Assembly (NCBI RefSeq): GCF_024718545.1
Contig: NZ_JAMXDB010000007.1
Span: 1 to 64,000, forward strand
Origin: Weissella fangxianensis
Lineage (GTDB): Bacteria; Bacillota; Bacilli; Lactobacillales; Lactobacillaceae
Length of the DNA: 64,000 nt
Direction: 5' to 3'
This document shows, piece by piece, positions 37,417 to 49,144 of the stretch. The notes under the pieces were generated by a model. That model had not been told where the DNA came from, did not search any database, and was given only the letters and a program-made list of their open reading frames with translations. The first letter of the stretch is position 1, and each line of letters starts with the position of its first letter. The position numbers and the translations under genes were made by a program.

Positions 37417-37462
37417 TTTGTGCTAAAAATGTATTAATTATAAGGCTATAAATTTTATAGCA

Positions 37463-37592
37463 TAAACGCGTTCCAAAAGTCTGAAGCCTCAATGTAACGC
37501 AATTTACGACATTCTTGTCCTTCGCTTTGCTTCGGCCAAAAATGACGCAAATAACGTTACACACCAACTTCAAAGCGACTTTTTCCTCGCTC
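37463..37592 (-). repeat. Structured intergenic element, copy 6 (subfamily A)
   Basis: On the minus strand the unit runs from GAGCGAGGAAAAAGTCGC to CTTTTGGAACGCGTTTA. It shares TGTGTAACGTTATTTGCGTC, TTTTTGGCC and TAAATTGCGTTACATTGAGG with copy 1, plus the loop GAAGCAAAGCGAAGGAC. The hairpin pairing is kept despite changes. It lies 26 bases after the alcohol dehydrogenase stop in the same orientation as that gene. Confidence 0.8.
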
Positions 37593-37617
37593 CCTTTCTC
37601 AACTACCAATAATTATT

Positions 37618-38814
37618 TTATTCAAAACCATCTGTAGTCAATGAAGCTCGATATAGATCAACAACGTCATCAACTGTCAAATTAACATAACCACCTGCTT
37701 GGTCCAAACCACCAATCCGAACAGCCTCTTGTGCCATTTCAACAAAATTTTCATCCGTATTGATATCAACGTCACCAAGTGTCATCGGAATATCAAGTGA
37801 CTTTATCCAATCGTAAGTTGCCTGAATTGCTTTTTCAGCAATCTCACGGTTATTTTCTCCGGTTAAATGCCAAACTTCACGGCCAAACCGAGCAAACTTA
37901 GCTTCAGTTTCATCCGATAGCACCCGTTTCATCCAACGCGGTGTTAAAATTCCTAATCCAACACCGTGGGTAATATCATAATAAGCTGATAATTCATGTT
38001 CGATTGGATGAACGGTCCAGCCATTAACATTACCCGAACGCGCAATACCATTCAAAGCCATGGTTGCACCCCACATTAGGTTAGCACGAGCGTCATAATT
38101 ATCCGGTTCTTTCAGCGCAACTGGGGCCCATTTAATAACCGATCGCATCATACCTTCAATGATACCGGCCTTCACATCATTGGCTGTTGAACGATCAAAA
38201 TATTGCTCAGTCAGATGTGAGAAAATATCAAACGATCCAGCTGCTGTTTGCCACTTTGATACTGAATAAGTTAACTGCGGATCCAAAAATGACACTGCTG
38301 GCGTGTTTGGACCATTTGTTCCAAGTTTAATATTCAAATCCGGATTTGAAATAACAGATCCTGAATTCATTTCTGAACCCGTGGCTGACAGCGTTAAAAT
38401 ATCGACAACAGGCAACTGGCCAATATTAGCACGTGACTTTGCACCACGATCGGCAACTAAGTCCCAGGCATCGCCATCATAGTATTTGGCTGATGCGATC
38501 ACCTTTGAAGCATCAAGCACTGAGCCACCACCAACTGATAAAATAACGTCAATATCATGATTCTTCGCCAACTGCTGTCCTTCACGAACAGATGCAATCT
38601 TAGGATTAGGTGCAATGCCAGATAATTCAACAACATGCAAGCCAGCTAATGCTTTCATTACACGATCATACAAACCTGACTTTTTTATTGACCCACCACC
38701 ATAAGTTAGTAAGACATTTTGACCAAATTGGGCAACAGCATCATGCAATTCCTCATCAATATGATGCTTGCCAAATCGAATATCTGTACTATTTTGAAAA
38801 CGAAAATCTTCCAT
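37618..38814 (-). CDS. Iron-containing alcohol dehydrogenase
   Basis: 398 residues. NAD(P)-binding N-terminal domain with YGGGSIKKSGLYD and VGGGSVLDASKVIA (GGGS motif). The metal site is formed by GSFDIFSHLTEQYF (Asp, His) and VHPIEHELSAYYDITHGVGL (two His). ATGSEMNSGSVIS is a family signature. It resembles YugJ/butanol-dehydrogenase-type enzymes that reduce aldehydes with NAD(P)H. GGAGG precedes the ATG. Monocistronic, with the rpoC terminator upstream. Confidence 0.92.
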   Translation of the reverse strand: MEDFRFQNSTDIRFGKHHIDEELHDAVAQFGQNVLLTYGGGSIKKSGLYDRVMKALAGLHVVELSGIAPNPKIASVREGQQLAKNHDIDVILSVGGGSVLDASKVIASAKYYDGDAWDLVADRGAKSRANIGQLPVVDILTLSATGSEMNSGSVISNPDLNIKLGTNGPNTPAVSFLDPQLTYSVSKWQTAAGSFDIFSHLTEQYFDRSTANDVKAGIIEGMMRSVIKWAPVALKEPDNYDARANLMWGATMALNGIARSGNVNGWTVHPIEHELSAYYDITHGVGLGILTPRWMKRVLSDETEAKFARFGREVWHLTGENNREIAEKAIQATYDWIKSLDIPMTLGDVDINTDENFVEMAQEAVRIGGLDQAGGYVNLTVDDVVDLYRASLTTDGFE

Positions 38815-38887
38815 TTGAACCTCCTGTCATTTACGACGGTTGTTATTTTCTTCACTATTTTATAAAAGGCTACAAAGTTATATTAAC

Positions 38888-38933
38888 AAAAAAATCTCAT
38901 AGACAACAACCGAATGTCATCTATGAGATTTTT
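38888..38933 (-). terminator. rpoC terminator
   Basis: AAAAATCTCATAGA (38890-38903) and TCTATGAGATTTTT (38920-38933) are perfectly complementary. On the minus strand the stem ends in a T-run. It lies 50 bases after the rpoC stop. Confidence 0.9.
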
Positions 38934-38982
38934 AGTTAACTACAGGATAACTACCATAACGGTACTTATCTTCTGTTAAATT

Positions 38983-41900
38983 TTATTTTGTTAAATGCAT
39001 GGCATTCTCAATATCAGCAATTGAAGTTGGAGTATCATCCTCTTCAGTTATTGGCTCAGCAACAACCTTGTCTTCAATTTCTTGGTATTGCTTCATTCCA
39101 GTACCAGCTGGAATCAACTTACCAATAATAACATTTTCCTTCAAACCAACAAGTGGGTCATTCTTACCGCGAATAGCAGCATCAGTCAAGACACGTGTTG
39201 TCTCTTGGAATGATGCGGCAGACAAGAACGAGTTCGTCTCCAATGATGCCTTGGTAATACCAAGCAATACTGGACGACCAGTTGCAGGCAAACCACCCTT
39301 AAGCAATGTACCTTCGTTGGCATCACGGAATTGCGCAATATCCATCAAAGTACCTGGCAAAAGATCAGTCTCACCTGGATCCATGACACGAATCTTACGT
39401 AGCATTTGACGTGCCATAACCTCAATGTGCTTGTCAGAAATCTCAACACCTTGCATACGGTAAACCTTTTGCACTTCATGCACAATGTAGTTTTCAGTTG
39501 CAAGTGTATCACGTACTTGGATAATCTCCTTAGGATCAGCTGAACCTTCATTCAACGTTTCTCCACGGTGGATACGATCACCCTCACCAACACGCATACG
39601 TGCAGTCATTGGTAATGTGTAAGAACGAGTATCTGTCTCACCTTGGATAGTAACTTCCTTGGTACGATCAGCAGGATTTTCCTCGATTGAAGTAACTTCA
39701 CCAGTTACTTCAGTAATCATCGCACGACCCTTAGGGTTACGTGCTTCGAAAATTTCTTGCACACGAGGAAGTCCTTGCGTGATATCGTTTCCAGCAACAC
39801 CACCCGTGTGGAACGTACGCATAGTCAATTGCGTACCTGGCTCACCGATTGATTGTGCGGCAACAGTACCGACAGCTTCACCAACTTCAACAACATCACC
39901 AGTAGCCATGTTACGACCATAGCAACGAACACAAACTCCGTGTTCAGTGTTGCAAGTAAATGCTGAACGAATAGTTACTGTTGTAATACCTGCTTCATCA
40001 ATACGCTTAGCAATATCTTCAGTAATCATTTCGTTATGACCAACTAACTTCTCACCAGTTTCTGGATCAAAGACAGACTTTTGGGCATAACGACCTAGGA
40101 CACGGTCATATAGTGATTCAATGACTTCGTTACCGTTCATAATAGCCGTAACATCCAAACCACGATCACTATGACAGTCTTCTTCACGGATAATAACATC
40201 TTGGGCAACATCAACCAAACGACGCGTCATATATCCTGAATCGGCAGTCTTCAAGGCCGTATCAGTCATTCCTTTACGAGCACCGTGAGTAGAGAAGAAC
40301 ATCTCCAAAACAGATAGTCCCTCACGGAAGTTCGCGATGATAGGTAGCTCCATGATACGACCATTAGGTGCGGCCATCAATCCACGCATACCAGCTAATT
40401 GTGAGAAGTTAGAAATGTTACCACGAGCCCCAGAATCCGACATCATAAAGATATTGTTATCTGGCTCGAAGTGCTCGATCAGCTTTTCAGTAATGTCATC
40501 TTTAGCCTTATTCCAAACAGCAATAACGCGTTCATAACGTTCTGCATCTGTGATCAAACCACGACGGAATTGCTTTGTTACCGTTGCAACTTGCTTGTGA
40601 GCATCAGCGATAAGTTCTGGCTTTTCCTTCAAGTCAGTAACATCGGAAACTCCCACTGTCAAACCAGACTTTGTTGACTCATCGTAACCCAAGTCCTTCA
40701 TACGGTCCAACAACAATGATGTTTCAGTAACTTTATAAACCTTGTAGACCTCAGCAATGATGTCTGACAAGTAACCCTTCTTAAATGGTGGCAAGATTGG
40801 TGTCTCAGCATAACGTGCCTTGATGTCCTCACCTGGCTCCAAGAAGAAACGATTATCAATTTCGTGTAAGTTAGCTTCTGTAGGCTCATTCAAGTATGGG
40901 AAGTCTTTTGGCAAAATATCGTTAAAGAACAACTTTCCAACAGAAGTCATCATAATACGTGAACGTTGCTCAGCTGTAAATGGCTTTGCGGCTGGCAATG
41001 AACTTGTTTGAATACCAATACGAGTATGCAAATGTACATACTTGTTTTGGTAAGCTGTCCGGACCTCATTAAGGTCCTTAAAGATCATACCTTCACCTTC
41101 ACGACCTGCTTCTTCAGTCGTTAGGTAGTAGTTACCGATAACCATGTCCTGTGATGGTGCAACGATAGGCTGTCCATCCTTAGGTGCCAAAATGTGACCA
41201 GCAGCTAACATAAGCAAACGAGCTTCAGCTTGTGCCTCATCAGACAAAGGCACGTGGACGGCCATTTGGTCCCCATCGAAGTCGGCATTGTAAGCCTCTG
41301 TTACCAATGGGTGCAAACGCATTGCTTTACCAGAAACTAGCACTGGTTCGAACGCTTGAATACCCAAACGGTGCAACGTTGGTGCACGGTTCAAAAGCAC
41401 AGGGTGCTCCTTGATAACATCTTCCAAAACATCCATTACATCTTCATCACGACGATCAATCTTACGCTTTGCGGCACGAATGTTACCAGCTAATTCGCGG
41501 TTAACCAATTCCTTCATGATAAATGGACGGAACAACTCCATAGCCATTGGACGTGGTAGTCCCATTTGGTTCATCTTCAAGAAAGGACCAACATCGATAA
41601 CTGAACGACCAGAGTAATCAACACGCTTACCAAGCAAGTTCTGACGGAAACGTCCCTGCTTACCCTTAAGCATGTGTGACAATGACTTCAATGGACGGTT
41701 ACCTGGACCAGTAACTGGACGACCACGACGACCATTATCAACCAAAGCATCGGCTGCTTCTTGCAACATACGCTTTTCGTTTTGAACGATAATGCCAGGT
41801 GCGTTCAACTCTAACAAACGCTTCAAACGGTTGTTACGGTTAATCACACGACGGTACAAATCGTTCAAATCTGAAGTGGCAAAACGACCACCTTCAAGTT

Positions 41901-42627
41901 GAACCATTGGACGCAAGTCAGGAGGAATAATTGGAATAACATCCATAATCATCCACTCTGGCTTGTTACCAGACTTAACAAACGCTTCAATAATGTCCAA
42001 ACGACGGACAGCACGAACACGCTTTTGTCCGGTTGCTTCACGCAACTCAGCCTTTAATTCAGTAACTTCTTCTTCCAAGTCAACTTGAGATAGCAAGGTT
42101 TGAATCGCCTCAGCTCCCATGCCGGCTTCAAAGGCATTACCATATTCGGCCTTTAATTCACGATATTCACGTTCTGAGATCAATTGCTTTTCAGTTAGTG
42201 GTGTATCACCACCCTTTGTAACCACATACGAAGCAAAGTAAATAACTTCTTCAAGTGAACGTGGTGACATATCCAAAACTAGTCCCATACGTGATGGGAT
42301 ACCCTTGAAGTACCAAATGTGTGATACTGGCGCAGCCAATTCAATATGACCCATGCGCTCACGACGAACCTTAGCTGACGTTACTTCAACACCACAACGA
42401 TCACAAACGATTCCCTTATAACGGATTCGCTTATACTTACCGCAGGCACATTCATAATCTTTTGTAGGTCCAAAGATACGTTCATCAAAAAGACCATCTT
42501 TTTCGGGTTTAAGTGTTCGGTAGTTGATTGTCTCAGGCTTTTTTACTTCACCATAAGACCAGCTGCGAATCTTATCTGGACTAGCCAGACCGATTTGCAT
42601 GCTTTCAAACTTATTGACATCGATCAA
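38983..42627 (-). CDS. rpoC: DNA-directed RNA polymerase subunit beta'
   Basis: 1214 residues from a TTG start ([20 protein letters not shown]). GAAAGGGG lies eight bases upstream, and the N-terminus then matches other Firmicutes, so the frame to 42660 is not used. Seen: zinc site 1 [20 protein letters not shown], catalytic [15 protein letters not shown] (three Asp for Mg), trigger-loop region and zinc site 2 with CHSDRG...[13 protein letters not shown]. Co-transcribed with rpoB across a 148-base gap that contains a hairpin. Confidence 0.97.
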   Translation of the reverse strand: MIDVNKFESMQIGLASPDKIRSWSYGEVKKPETINYRTLKPEKDGLFDERIFGPTKDYECACGKYKRIRYKGIVCDRCGVEVTSAKVRRERMGHIELAAPVSHIWYFKGIPSRMGLVLDMSPRSLEEVIYFASYVVTKGGDTPLTEKQLISEREYRELKAEYGNAFEAGMGAEAIQTLLSQVDLEEEVTELKAELREATGQKRVRAVRRLDIIEAFVKSGNKPEWMIMDVIPIIPPDLRPMVQLEGGRFATSDLNDLYRRVINRNNRLKRLLELNAPGIIVQNEKRMLQEAADALVDNGRRGRPVTGPGNRPLKSLSHMLKGKQGRFRQNLLGKRVDYSGRSVIDVGPFLKMNQMGLPRPMAMELFRPFIMKELVNRELAGNIRAAKRKIDRRDEDVMDVLEDVIKEHPVLLNRAPTLHRLGIQAFEPVLVSGKAMRLHPLVTEAYNADFDGDQMAVHVPLSDEAQAEARLLMLAAGHILAPKDGQPIVAPSQDMVIGNYYLTTEEAGREGEGMIFKDLNEVRTAYQNKYVHLHTRIGIQTSSLPAAKPFTAEQRSRIMMTSVGKLFFNDILPKDFPYLNEPTEANLHEIDNRFFLEPGEDIKARYAETPILPPFKKGYLSDIIAEVYKVYKVTETSLLLDRMKDLGYDESTKSGLTVGVSDVTDLKEKPELIADAHKQVATVTKQFRRGLITDAERYERVIAVWNKAKDDITEKLIEHFEPDNNIFMMSDSGARGNISNFSQLAGMRGLMAAPNGRIMELPIIANFREGLSVLEMFFSTHGARKGMTDTALKTADSGYMTRRLVDVAQDVIIREEDCHSDRGLDVTAIMNGNEVIESLYDRVLGRYAQKSVFDPETGEKLVGHNEMITEDIAKRIDEAGITTVTIRSAFTCNTEHGVCVRCYGRNMATGDVVEVGEAVGTVAAQSIGEPGTQLTMRTFHTGGVAGNDITQGLPRVQEIFEARNPKGRAMITEVTGEVTSIEENPADRTKEVTIQGETDTRSYTLPMTARMRVGEGDRIHRGETLNEGSADPKEIIQVRDTLATENYIVHEVQKVYRMQGVEISDKHIEVMARQMLRKIRVMDPGETDLLPGTLMDIAQFRDANEGTLLKGGLPATGRPVLLGITKASLETNSFLSAASFQETTRVLTDAAIRGKNDPLVGLKENVIIGKLIPAGTGMKQYQEIEDKVVAEPITEEDDTPTSIADIENAMHLTK

Positions 42628-42730
42628 TGGTTCGACCCCTTTCATAGGTTCTTTATACAAGTCCGATCCATCACGCCACTAGATTTGTTCTTAGTATTAT
42701 TGTCTATGCAAACCCTAACACTAAGCACAA

Positions 42731-42748
42731 ACCTAGCAAACGCTAGGT
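42731..42748 (-). terminator. Small hairpin between rpoB and rpoC
   Basis: ACCTAGC (minus 42742-42748) pairs with GCTAGGT (42731-42737), four-base loop, followed by TTTGTGC. It is too weak to be a full terminator; it may attenuate or be an RNA processing or stability element between two genes that must be expressed together. Confidence 0.4.
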
Positions 42749-42775
42749 CGGCTAACACTTTATTTAATTCATATA

Positions 42776-45700
42776 TTAATTAGCAGAATTATTAGTGTTT
42801 ATAACACTATCTGACTTTGCTGTCTTGTCAGCATCCTCAGCATTAAATTCTTGTGCTAATTTGTCAGTTTTCTTATCTGCTGAGTCGATGTTAAGAACTG
42901 TATCATCCTCATCCATATCACGTAATTCGATTTCACGTTCATCGGCATCTAAGACCTTCATATCCAAACCAAGTGCTTGCAATTCCTTAACTAACACGCG
43001 GAATGACTCAGGCACACCTGGCTTAGGAATTTGTTCACCCTTAACGATAGCTTCGTATGTCTTAACACGTCCAACAACATCATCAGACTTGTAAGTCAAG
43101 ATTTCCTGCAATGTGTGTGCAGCACCATAAGCTTCAAGGGCCCAAACTTCCATTTCACCGAAACGTTGACCACCGAATTGTGCTTTACCACCAAGTGGTT
43201 GTTGCGTAACTAATGAGTAAGGTCCGATTGAACGAGCGTGAATCTTGTCATCAACCATGTGAGCTAGCTTCATGTAGTGCATGATACCAACAGAAATTCG
43301 CTTATCGAACGCTTCACCAGTACGACCATCATACAAGATTGACTTTCCATCGGCTGGTAAGCCAGCTTCTTCGATGGCGTCCCAGATATCCGTGTCACGA
43401 GCACCGTCAAAGACAGGTGATGCAACGTGGATACCAAGCTCACGTGCAGCCATACCTAAGTGTAATTCAAGCACTTGTCCAATGTTCATACGTGAAGGCA
43501 CACCCATTGGTGACAACATAATGTCAATTGGCGTTCCATCTGGCATGAATGGCATATCTTCAGAAGGAACAATCACTGAAACCGTTCCCTTGTTACCGTG
43601 ACGTCCGGCCATCTTATCACCAACTTGAATCTTACGACGTTGTGCAATGTAGACACGGACCATCAAGTTAACACCTGGTGATAACTCATCCCCGTTTTCA
43701 CGAGTGAAGATACGAACATCTTGAACAACACCGCCACCACCGTGAGGAACCTTCAATGAAGTATCACGTACTTCACGAGCTTTCTCACCGAAAATAGCAT
43801 GTAGCAAACGCTCTTCGGCTGATAGTTCAGTCACACCCTTAGGCGTTACCTTACCAACCAAAATATCTCCGTCTTCAACTTCGGCACCAATCCGGATAAT
43901 ACCACGCTCATCCAAATTCTTTAACTGATCTTCACCAGTATTTGGAATTTCACGAGTAAATTCTTCAGGGCCAAGCTTTGTATCACGTGCTTCTGATTCG
44001 TATTCCTCAATATGGATCGATGTATAAACATCATCACGAATCAAACGCTCATTAATAATGATGGCATCCTCGAAGTTATATCCTTGCCAAGTCATAAAGG
44101 CAATCAATGGGTTTTGACCCAATGCCAATTCACCTTGCTCCATTGATGGACCATCGGCCAACACTTCATCGGCATCGATCTTGTCACCAACTTTAACAAT
44201 TGGACGTTGATTGTAGTTCTTACCAGCGTTTGAACGACGGAACTTCATCAATGAATACTTGTCTAATGAACCATCTTCACGACGAACGCGAATCTCATTA
44301 CCGTCAACATACTCAACAACACCAGGATATTGTGCAATAAGTGCAACACCCGCATCATGAGCAGCCTTATATTCGATACCAGTACCAATTAATGGTGCAT
44401 GTGGATCAATCAAAGGAACTGCTTGACGTTGCATGTTCGCACCCATCAAAGCACGGTTTGAGTCATCGTTTTCCAAGAAAGGAATAGCAGCCGTAGCGAC
44501 CGCAACGATTTGCTTAGGTGAAACGTCCATGTAATCAACTTGGTCAATTGGTACTTCGGTGTTCACATCACTCTTACGAGCCAGAACAGTATCCGTAGCA
44601 AATGAGCCATCATCGTTCAAGACAGAATTACCTTGTGCAACCACAAAGTTATCCTCTTCATCGGCTGTTAAGTAGTCAATTCGGTCAGTAACCTTATGCG
44701 TCGTCCAATCAACACGACGGTATGGCGTTTCAATAAATCCGTACTTATTAACACGTCCATACGTAGCCAATGAATTGATCAAACCAATGTTAGGACCTTC
44801 AGGGGTTTCGATAGGGTCCATACGTCCATAGTGAGTATAGTGAACATCTCGAACTTCATATCCGGCACGATCACGAGTCAATCCACCAGGTCCCAAGGCT
44901 GACAAACGACGCTTGTTAGTTAACTCACCCAATGGATTTGTTTGATCCATGAATTGTGACAATTGTGATGAGCCAAAGAATTCCTTAACAGCAGCAACAA
45001 CTGGACGAATGTTAATCAATTGTTGTGGTGTAACAGTATCTGGATCTTGAATTGACATACGCTCACGAACAACACGTTCCATACGGCTTAAACCAATACG
45101 GAATGTATTTTGTAGCAATTCACCAACACGACGGATACGACGATTACCCAAGTGGTCAATATCGTCAGTAACGCCGACACCTAATGGCAAATTCAAGAAG
45201 TAGTTCATACCAGCAATAATATCTGCTGGCTTTACTGTACGAATAGCTGGGTCGAATTGACCATTACCAATAATTGGTAGTGTCTTTTCTGGATCTTCTG
45301 GATTCTCAATCAAGATTGTTTGCAAAACCATTGGTTCAGTAACAACTGCATCATCAGAAGGTGTGAAAGTTGTCCGCTTGAAATCTTCACGATCCAAGTA
45401 AGGAGACAATGCTGACATAACCTTCTTGTCAATGACTGTACCCTTTTCGGCAATAATTTCACCTGTATCTGGATCAGCCAAAGTTTCACCTAAAGTCCAA
45501 CCCATCAAGCGTGACTTTAATGACAACTTTTTGTTGATCTTGTAACGACCAACTGGTGCTAGATCATAGCGCTTTGGATCGAAGAAACGTGCAGTCAACA
45601 AGGCACGGGCTGAATCAGCTGTCTTAGGCTCTCCCGGACGTAAACGTTCGTAGATATCCTTCAAAGACTCTTCAACTCGAGAATCCTCGATGTCCTTATG

Positions 45701-46378
45701 CACATCTTTATCCAAGGTTAATGAAATAGAATCATATTGATCACCTAACATTTGTAGGATTTCTGAATCTGATCCGTACCCCAATGCACGTACCAATTCT
45801 GTGATTGGTAGCTTACGAGTACGGTCAATACGAACATAGCTAAGACCCTTAGCATCTGTTTCAAATTCTAACCAAGCACCACGACTTGGAATGAATGTCG
45901 TACCGTAATTTGGGCGTCCGTTTTTATCTAATTCTTCATTGTAGTACACACCAGGAGAACGTACTAATTGTGAGACAATAACACGTTCAGCACCATTAAT
46001 AATGAAGGTTCCTGCTGGTGTCATTAATGGGAAATCACCAAAGAACACGTCTTGTGATTTGATTTCACCAGTTTCCTGATTGGTTAAGCGCAACGTAACG
46101 TGCAATGGTGCTGAATAATTAGCATCATGGTTACGAGCTTCTTCTACTGTGTACTTTGGCTCCATGAGCTTATAGTCCACAAATTCTAGAGACAACTTAC
46201 CTTGGAAATCCTCAATTGGCAAAATGTCCATAAACATTTCACGTAATCCTTCATCCAAGAACCAGTTGTATGAGTCCGTTTGAACTTCGATCAAGTTAGG
46301 CAAATCAAGAACTTCCTTGATTCGTGCATAACTACGACGAACACGGTGTTTACCATACTTTACAAGCGTTCCTACCAA
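42776..46378 (-). CDS. rpoB: DNA-directed RNA polymerase subunit beta
   Basis: 1200 residues from a TTG start ([20 protein letters not shown]); GAGG is eight bases upstream. The frame extends to a GTG at 46414, but that lacks a site and family similarity. Seen: rifampicin region [20 protein letters not shown] followed by [12 protein letters not shown]. The residue equivalent to E. coli His526 is Asn (codon AAC, 44915-44917). The following [16 protein letters not shown] has Asp where Cys is usual. The C-terminal half has [10 protein letters not shown]. Acidic, variable C-terminal tail. Confidence 0.97.
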   Translation of the reverse strand: MVGTLVKYGKHRVRRSYARIKEVLDLPNLIEVQTDSYNWFLDEGLREMFMDILPIEDFQGKLSLEFVDYKLMEPKYTVEEARNHDANYSAPLHVTLRLTNQETGEIKSQDVFFGDFPLMTPAGTFIINGAERVIVSQLVRSPGVYYNEELDKNGRPNYGTTFIPSRGAWLEFETDAKGLSYVRIDRTRKLPITELVRALGYGSDSEILQMLGDQYDSISLTLDKDVHKDIEDSRVEESLKDIYERLRPGEPKTADSARALLTARFFDPKRYDLAPVGRYKINKKLSLKSRLMGWTLGETLADPDTGEIIAEKGTVIDKKVMSALSPYLDREDFKRTTFTPSDDAVVTEPMVLQTILIENPEDPEKTLPIIGNGQFDPAIRTVKPADIIAGMNYFLNLPLGVGVTDDIDHLGNRRIRRVGELLQNTFRIGLSRMERVVRERMSIQDPDTVTPQQLINIRPVVAAVKEFFGSSQLSQFMDQTNPLGELTNKRRLSALGPGGLTRDRAGYEVRDVHYTHYGRMDPIETPEGPNIGLINSLATYGRVNKYGFIETPYRRVDWTTHKVTDRIDYLTADEEDNFVVAQGNSVLNDDGSFATDTVLARKSDVNTEVPIDQVDYMDVSPKQIVAVATAAIPFLENDDSNRALMGANMQRQAVPLIDPHAPLIGTGIEYKAAHDAGVALIAQYPGVVEYVDGNEIRVRREDGSLDKYSLMKFRRSNAGKNYNQRPIVKVGDKIDADEVLADGPSMEQGELALGQNPLIAFMTWQGYNFEDAIIINERLIRDDVYTSIHIEEYESEARDTKLGPEEFTREIPNTGEDQLKNLDERGIIRIGAEVEDGDILVGKVTPKGVTELSAEERLLHAIFGEKAREVRDTSLKVPHGGGGVVQDVRIFTRENGDELSPGVNLMVRVYIAQRRKIQVGDKMAGRHGNKGTVSVIVPSEDMPFMPDGTPIDIMLSPMGVPSRMNIGQVLELHLGMAARELGIHVASPVFDGARDTDIWDAIEEAGLPADGKSILYDGRTGEAFDKRISVGIMHYMKLAHMVDDKIHARSIGPYSLVTQQPLGGKAQFGGQRFGEMEVWALEAYGAAHTLQEILTYKSDDVVGRVKTYEAIVKGEQIPKPGVPESFRVLVKELQALGLDMKVLDADEREIELRDMDEDDTVLNIDSADKKTDKLAQEFNAEDADKTAKSDSVINTNNSAN

Positions 46379-46429
46379 GTTTTCCACCTCGCTTTGAATT
46401 GGCCAACTGTGCACCCAGTTATATTACAG

Positions 46430-46575
46430 TTTGTTAACAATTTCTGATTTTTACTGGTTTTTAAGTGCAAAAAAGACAACAGCATCCCCATACCTGAAAA
46501 CGCTCTTGTCGTTAATATGCAGGCTTCCAGGGACAATATTTCCTATCAGCCATTGTCTTATACACAATTAAACTA
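46430..46575 (-). promoter_or_regulatory. rpoB leader RNA (Lacto-rpoB type)
   Basis: The rpoB mRNA has a leader of about 197 bases. A first stem GACAAT/ATTGTC is at 46532-46557. A second, GACAAGAGC/GCTGTTGTC (46475-46510), is followed by six T (46469-46474), a terminator-like form. The repeated GACAA and TTGTC arms allow alternative pairing. Position and features fit the Lacto-rpoB motif, an RNA described only in lactic acid bacteria before rpoB (recalled, not searched). Confidence 0.7.
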
Positions 46576-46581
46576 ATGATA

Positions 46582-46610
46582 AGTATACAAGAAAAAGTAA
46601 GCATTATCAA
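46582..46610 (-). promoter_or_regulatory. rpoB promoter
   Basis: Minus strand -35 TTGATA (46605-46610), exactly 17 bases, -10 TATACT (46582-46587). Start of transcription near 46575. It overlaps the clpC terminator hairpin. Confidence 0.75.
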
Positions 46611-46641
46611 GAAAAACAATTCTTGTCAACGCTTACTTTTT
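46592..46641 (-). terminator. clpC terminator
   Basis: AAAAAGTAAGC (minus 46631-46641) and GCTTACTTTTT (46592-46602) pair over 11 bases, with an inner AAGAA/TTCTT extension. The stem starts six bases after the clpC stop and ends in TTTTT. Its 3' arm is the spacer of the rpoB promoter. Confidence 0.8.
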
Positions 46642-46647
46642 AATTAA

Positions 46648-49143
46648 TTATTCTGTAACGGTTTCAACGTCTTTTTTAGGTTGTTTTACCGTGATGTTTA
46701 TCTCACCACTCTTAGCCCCAATCGTCACTTGATCATTAACCGTAACCTTACCAGTTAACAATTCTTCAGACAAAGCATCTTCAACCTTCGACTGCAATGC
46801 TCGTCTAATTGGACGCGCACCGTATTCTGGATCAAAGCCAGCTTTGGCAATCACATCAATTGCCGCTGGTGTAATTTTAACTTTGAATCCTTGCTCACCA
46901 ATGCGCTGCAAAACTGACTTTGACATCAATTTAACAATTTGATGAAGCTCATCTTTCTTCAATGAATGGAAGACAACAACTTCGTCCAAACGGTTGATAA
47001 ACTCAGGACGGAAAGTTTCCTTAACTGTCTGCATAATCGTATCACGCATTGCATTATAGTCAGACATCTTATCAACAGCACCGAATCCAACTGACTTTTC
47101 GTCACGTAGTCGAGTTGCACCAAGATTTGACGTCATGATAATAATTGTATTCCTAAAGTCGACCTTACGACCCTTAGAGTCTGTTAAGAAACCATCGTCA
47201 AAGACCTGCAGCATCAAATTATAAATATCTGGATGTGCTTTTTCGGCCTCATCAAGCAATACGACTGAGTATGGTTGCCGACGAACTTTTTCAGTCAGCT
47301 GGCCACCTTCCTCATAACCAACGTAACCAGGTGCTGAACCAACCAAACGACTAGCTGAATAGGCTTCACGATATTCTGACATATCAACACGAATCATATT
47401 ATCTTCTGAACCAAACATTGCTTCAGCCAAAGCCTTCGCTAATTCAGTTTTACCTGTTCCAGTCGGTCCTAAGAACAAGAATGTACCAATTGGTCGTTTA
47501 GGATCTTTCAATCCTGAACGTGCCCGACGAATTGAACGTGCAATGGCCGAAACTGCTTCATCTTGGCCAACAACGCGATCATGCAGCACCTTTTCCAGAT
47601 TGACCAAACGATCTTTCTCAGACTTTTCCATTTGTGTTACTGGCACACCAGTTTGTTCAGAAACGACCTCAGCAATATCATGCAGCGAAAGTACCAAGTC
47701 ATACTTTGCTTGACTATCACCATCACTATCAGCCTGGGCATCTAGTTGTTTGTCGATACGTCGCTTTTGACTCATTTCTTTTTTACGCAATTCCGCAGCT
47801 AACTCAAAGTCTAACCGTTCAATGGCTTCATCTTTTTCTTGACGCAACGTCGCTAACTTCTCTTGCTGTTTTGCTAATGGTGTTTCATGGCCAACCCGGG
47901 CAATTCGTACCTTAGCTGCTGCTTCATCCATAATATCAATGGCCTTATCAGGTAAGTAGCGTTCCGTGACATAACGCACTGAAAGCTTAACTGCTTCGAC
48001 GATCGCATCGTCAGGAATAGCCACTTGATGGTGCTTTTCGTAACGATCCTTCAATCCTTTTAGAATTGCGATAGCATCGGCCTGCGTTGGTTCATTAACA
48101 CTAACCTGGGCAAAACGCCGCTCAAGAGCTGCATCTGCTTCGATATATTTTTGATACTCATTTAGTGTTGTTGCACCAATCGTTTGCAATTCACCACGAG
48201 CCAAGGCAGGTTTCAAAATATTTGACGCATCAATGGCACCTTCCGCACCACCTGCACCAATCAGTGTATGTAACTCATCAATAAACAAGATAACTTGGCC
48301 ATCATGTTGAATTTCATCAATCACTTTTTTCAGACGGTCCTCAAATTCACCACGGTATTTTGTCCCCGCAACTAATGATCCCATATCTAGCATCATCAAT
48401 CGCTTTTGTGTCATATCTGAAGGTACATCGCCAGCAATGATTTTTTGTGCCAGCCCTTCAGCAATCGCCGTTTTACCAACACCAGGTTCACCAATCAGGA
48501 CCGGATTATTTTTCGTACGGCGTGACAATATTTGGATAACTCGTTTCACTTCAGTTTCACGGCCAACAACTGGATCCATTTTCTTGTCACGCGCCAATTG
48601 TGTTAAATCACGTGCTAAGGCATCCAAAGTTGGTGTACCTTCCGTCTGCTGAGCTTGATTGCCACGCTTACGACGAGGATCACGCCGCTTAGGCGCTTCA
48701 CTAACACCTAATTTGCGTAAAATAGCCCGGCGCATTTCTTGTGGGTTCACCCCTAAATTGATCAAAATACGCGATGAAAAAATCGTTTCATCCGATAATA
48801 GAGCCAATAGCAAATGCTCGGTTCCTGTACGCTCTTGATGCAGCTTTACAGCACTTTCATTTGCTAGACGTAGTATCTCAGCCGCCTTTGGTGAATAAGG
48901 TAAATAAGATTCTTTTTCAGCACGAGATAATGTACCATAACCCGTAAATTGTTCAATTTGACTTTTAATGTCATCATCAACCACATTGAATTGTTGCATG
49001 ACCTTGCTAGCAATGCCTTCTTGTTCAATTGCTAAAGCAAGTAACAAATGCTCAGTACCAACGGCTTGATGTTTAAAATATTTTGCTTGTTCCTGTGCAA
49101 CGACTAAAACGTTTTTTGCACTCGGTGTATATTGATTATCCAT
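46648..49143 (-). CDS. clpC: ATP-dependent Clp protease ATP-binding subunit ClpC
   Basis: 831 residues from [20 protein letters not shown], one base after the ctsR stop (TAA-T-ATG). Two Clp_N repeats (about 1-145), AAA+ domain 1 with [15 protein letters not shown], a UVR-type/M domain ([20 protein letters not shown]), AAA+ domain 2 with [20 protein letters not shown] and IDMSEYREA. The last part has the ClpP-contact loop region. It unfolds substrates for ClpP and works with adaptors. Operon with its repressor CtsR. Confidence 0.95.
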   Translation of the reverse strand: MDNQYTPSAKNVLVVAQEQAKYFKHQAVGTEHLLLALAIEQEGIASKVMQQFNVVDDDIKSQIEQFTGYGTLSRAEKESYLPYSPKAAEILRLANESAVKLHQERTGTEHLLLALLSDETIFSSRILINLGVNPQEMRRAILRKLGVSEAPKRRDPRRKRGNQAQQTEGTPTLDALARDLTQLARDKKMDPVVGRETEVKRVIQILSRRTKNNPVLIGEPGVGKTAIAEGLAQKIIAGDVPSDMTQKRLMMLDMGSLVAGTKYRGEFEDRLKKVIDEIQHDGQVILFIDELHTLIGAGGAEGAIDASNILKPALARGELQTIGATTLNEYQKYIEADAALERRFAQVSVNEPTQADAIAILKGLKDRYEKHHQVAIPDDAIVEAVKLSVRYVTERYLPDKAIDIMDEAAAKVRIARVGHETPLAKQQEKLATLRQEKDEAIERLDFELAAELRKKEMSQKRRIDKQLDAQADSDGDSQAKYDLVLSLHDIAEVVSEQTGVPVTQMEKSEKDRLVNLEKVLHDRVVGQDEAVSAIARSIRRARSGLKDPKRPIGTFLFLGPTGTGKTELAKALAEAMFGSEDNMIRVDMSEYREAYSASRLVGSAPGYVGYEEGGQLTEKVRRQPYSVVLLDEAEKAHPDIYNLMLQVFDDGFLTDSKGRKVDFRNTIIIMTSNLGATRLRDEKSVGFGAVDKMSDYNAMRDTIMQTVKETFRPEFINRLDEVVVFHSLKKDELHQIVKLMSKSVLQRIGEQGFKVKITPAAIDVIAKAGFDPEYGARPIRRALQSKVEDALSEELLTGKVTVNDQVTIGAKSGEINITVKQPKKDVETVTE

Positions 49144-49144
49144 A

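Noticed and set aside
37352-37609. An 85-residue minus-strand reading frame after the iron alcohol dehydrogenase
   Set aside because: It lies over repeat copy 6 and the adh terminator, lacks a plausible protein signature, and its codons follow the hairpin arms. It is a chance frame in a structured repeat.
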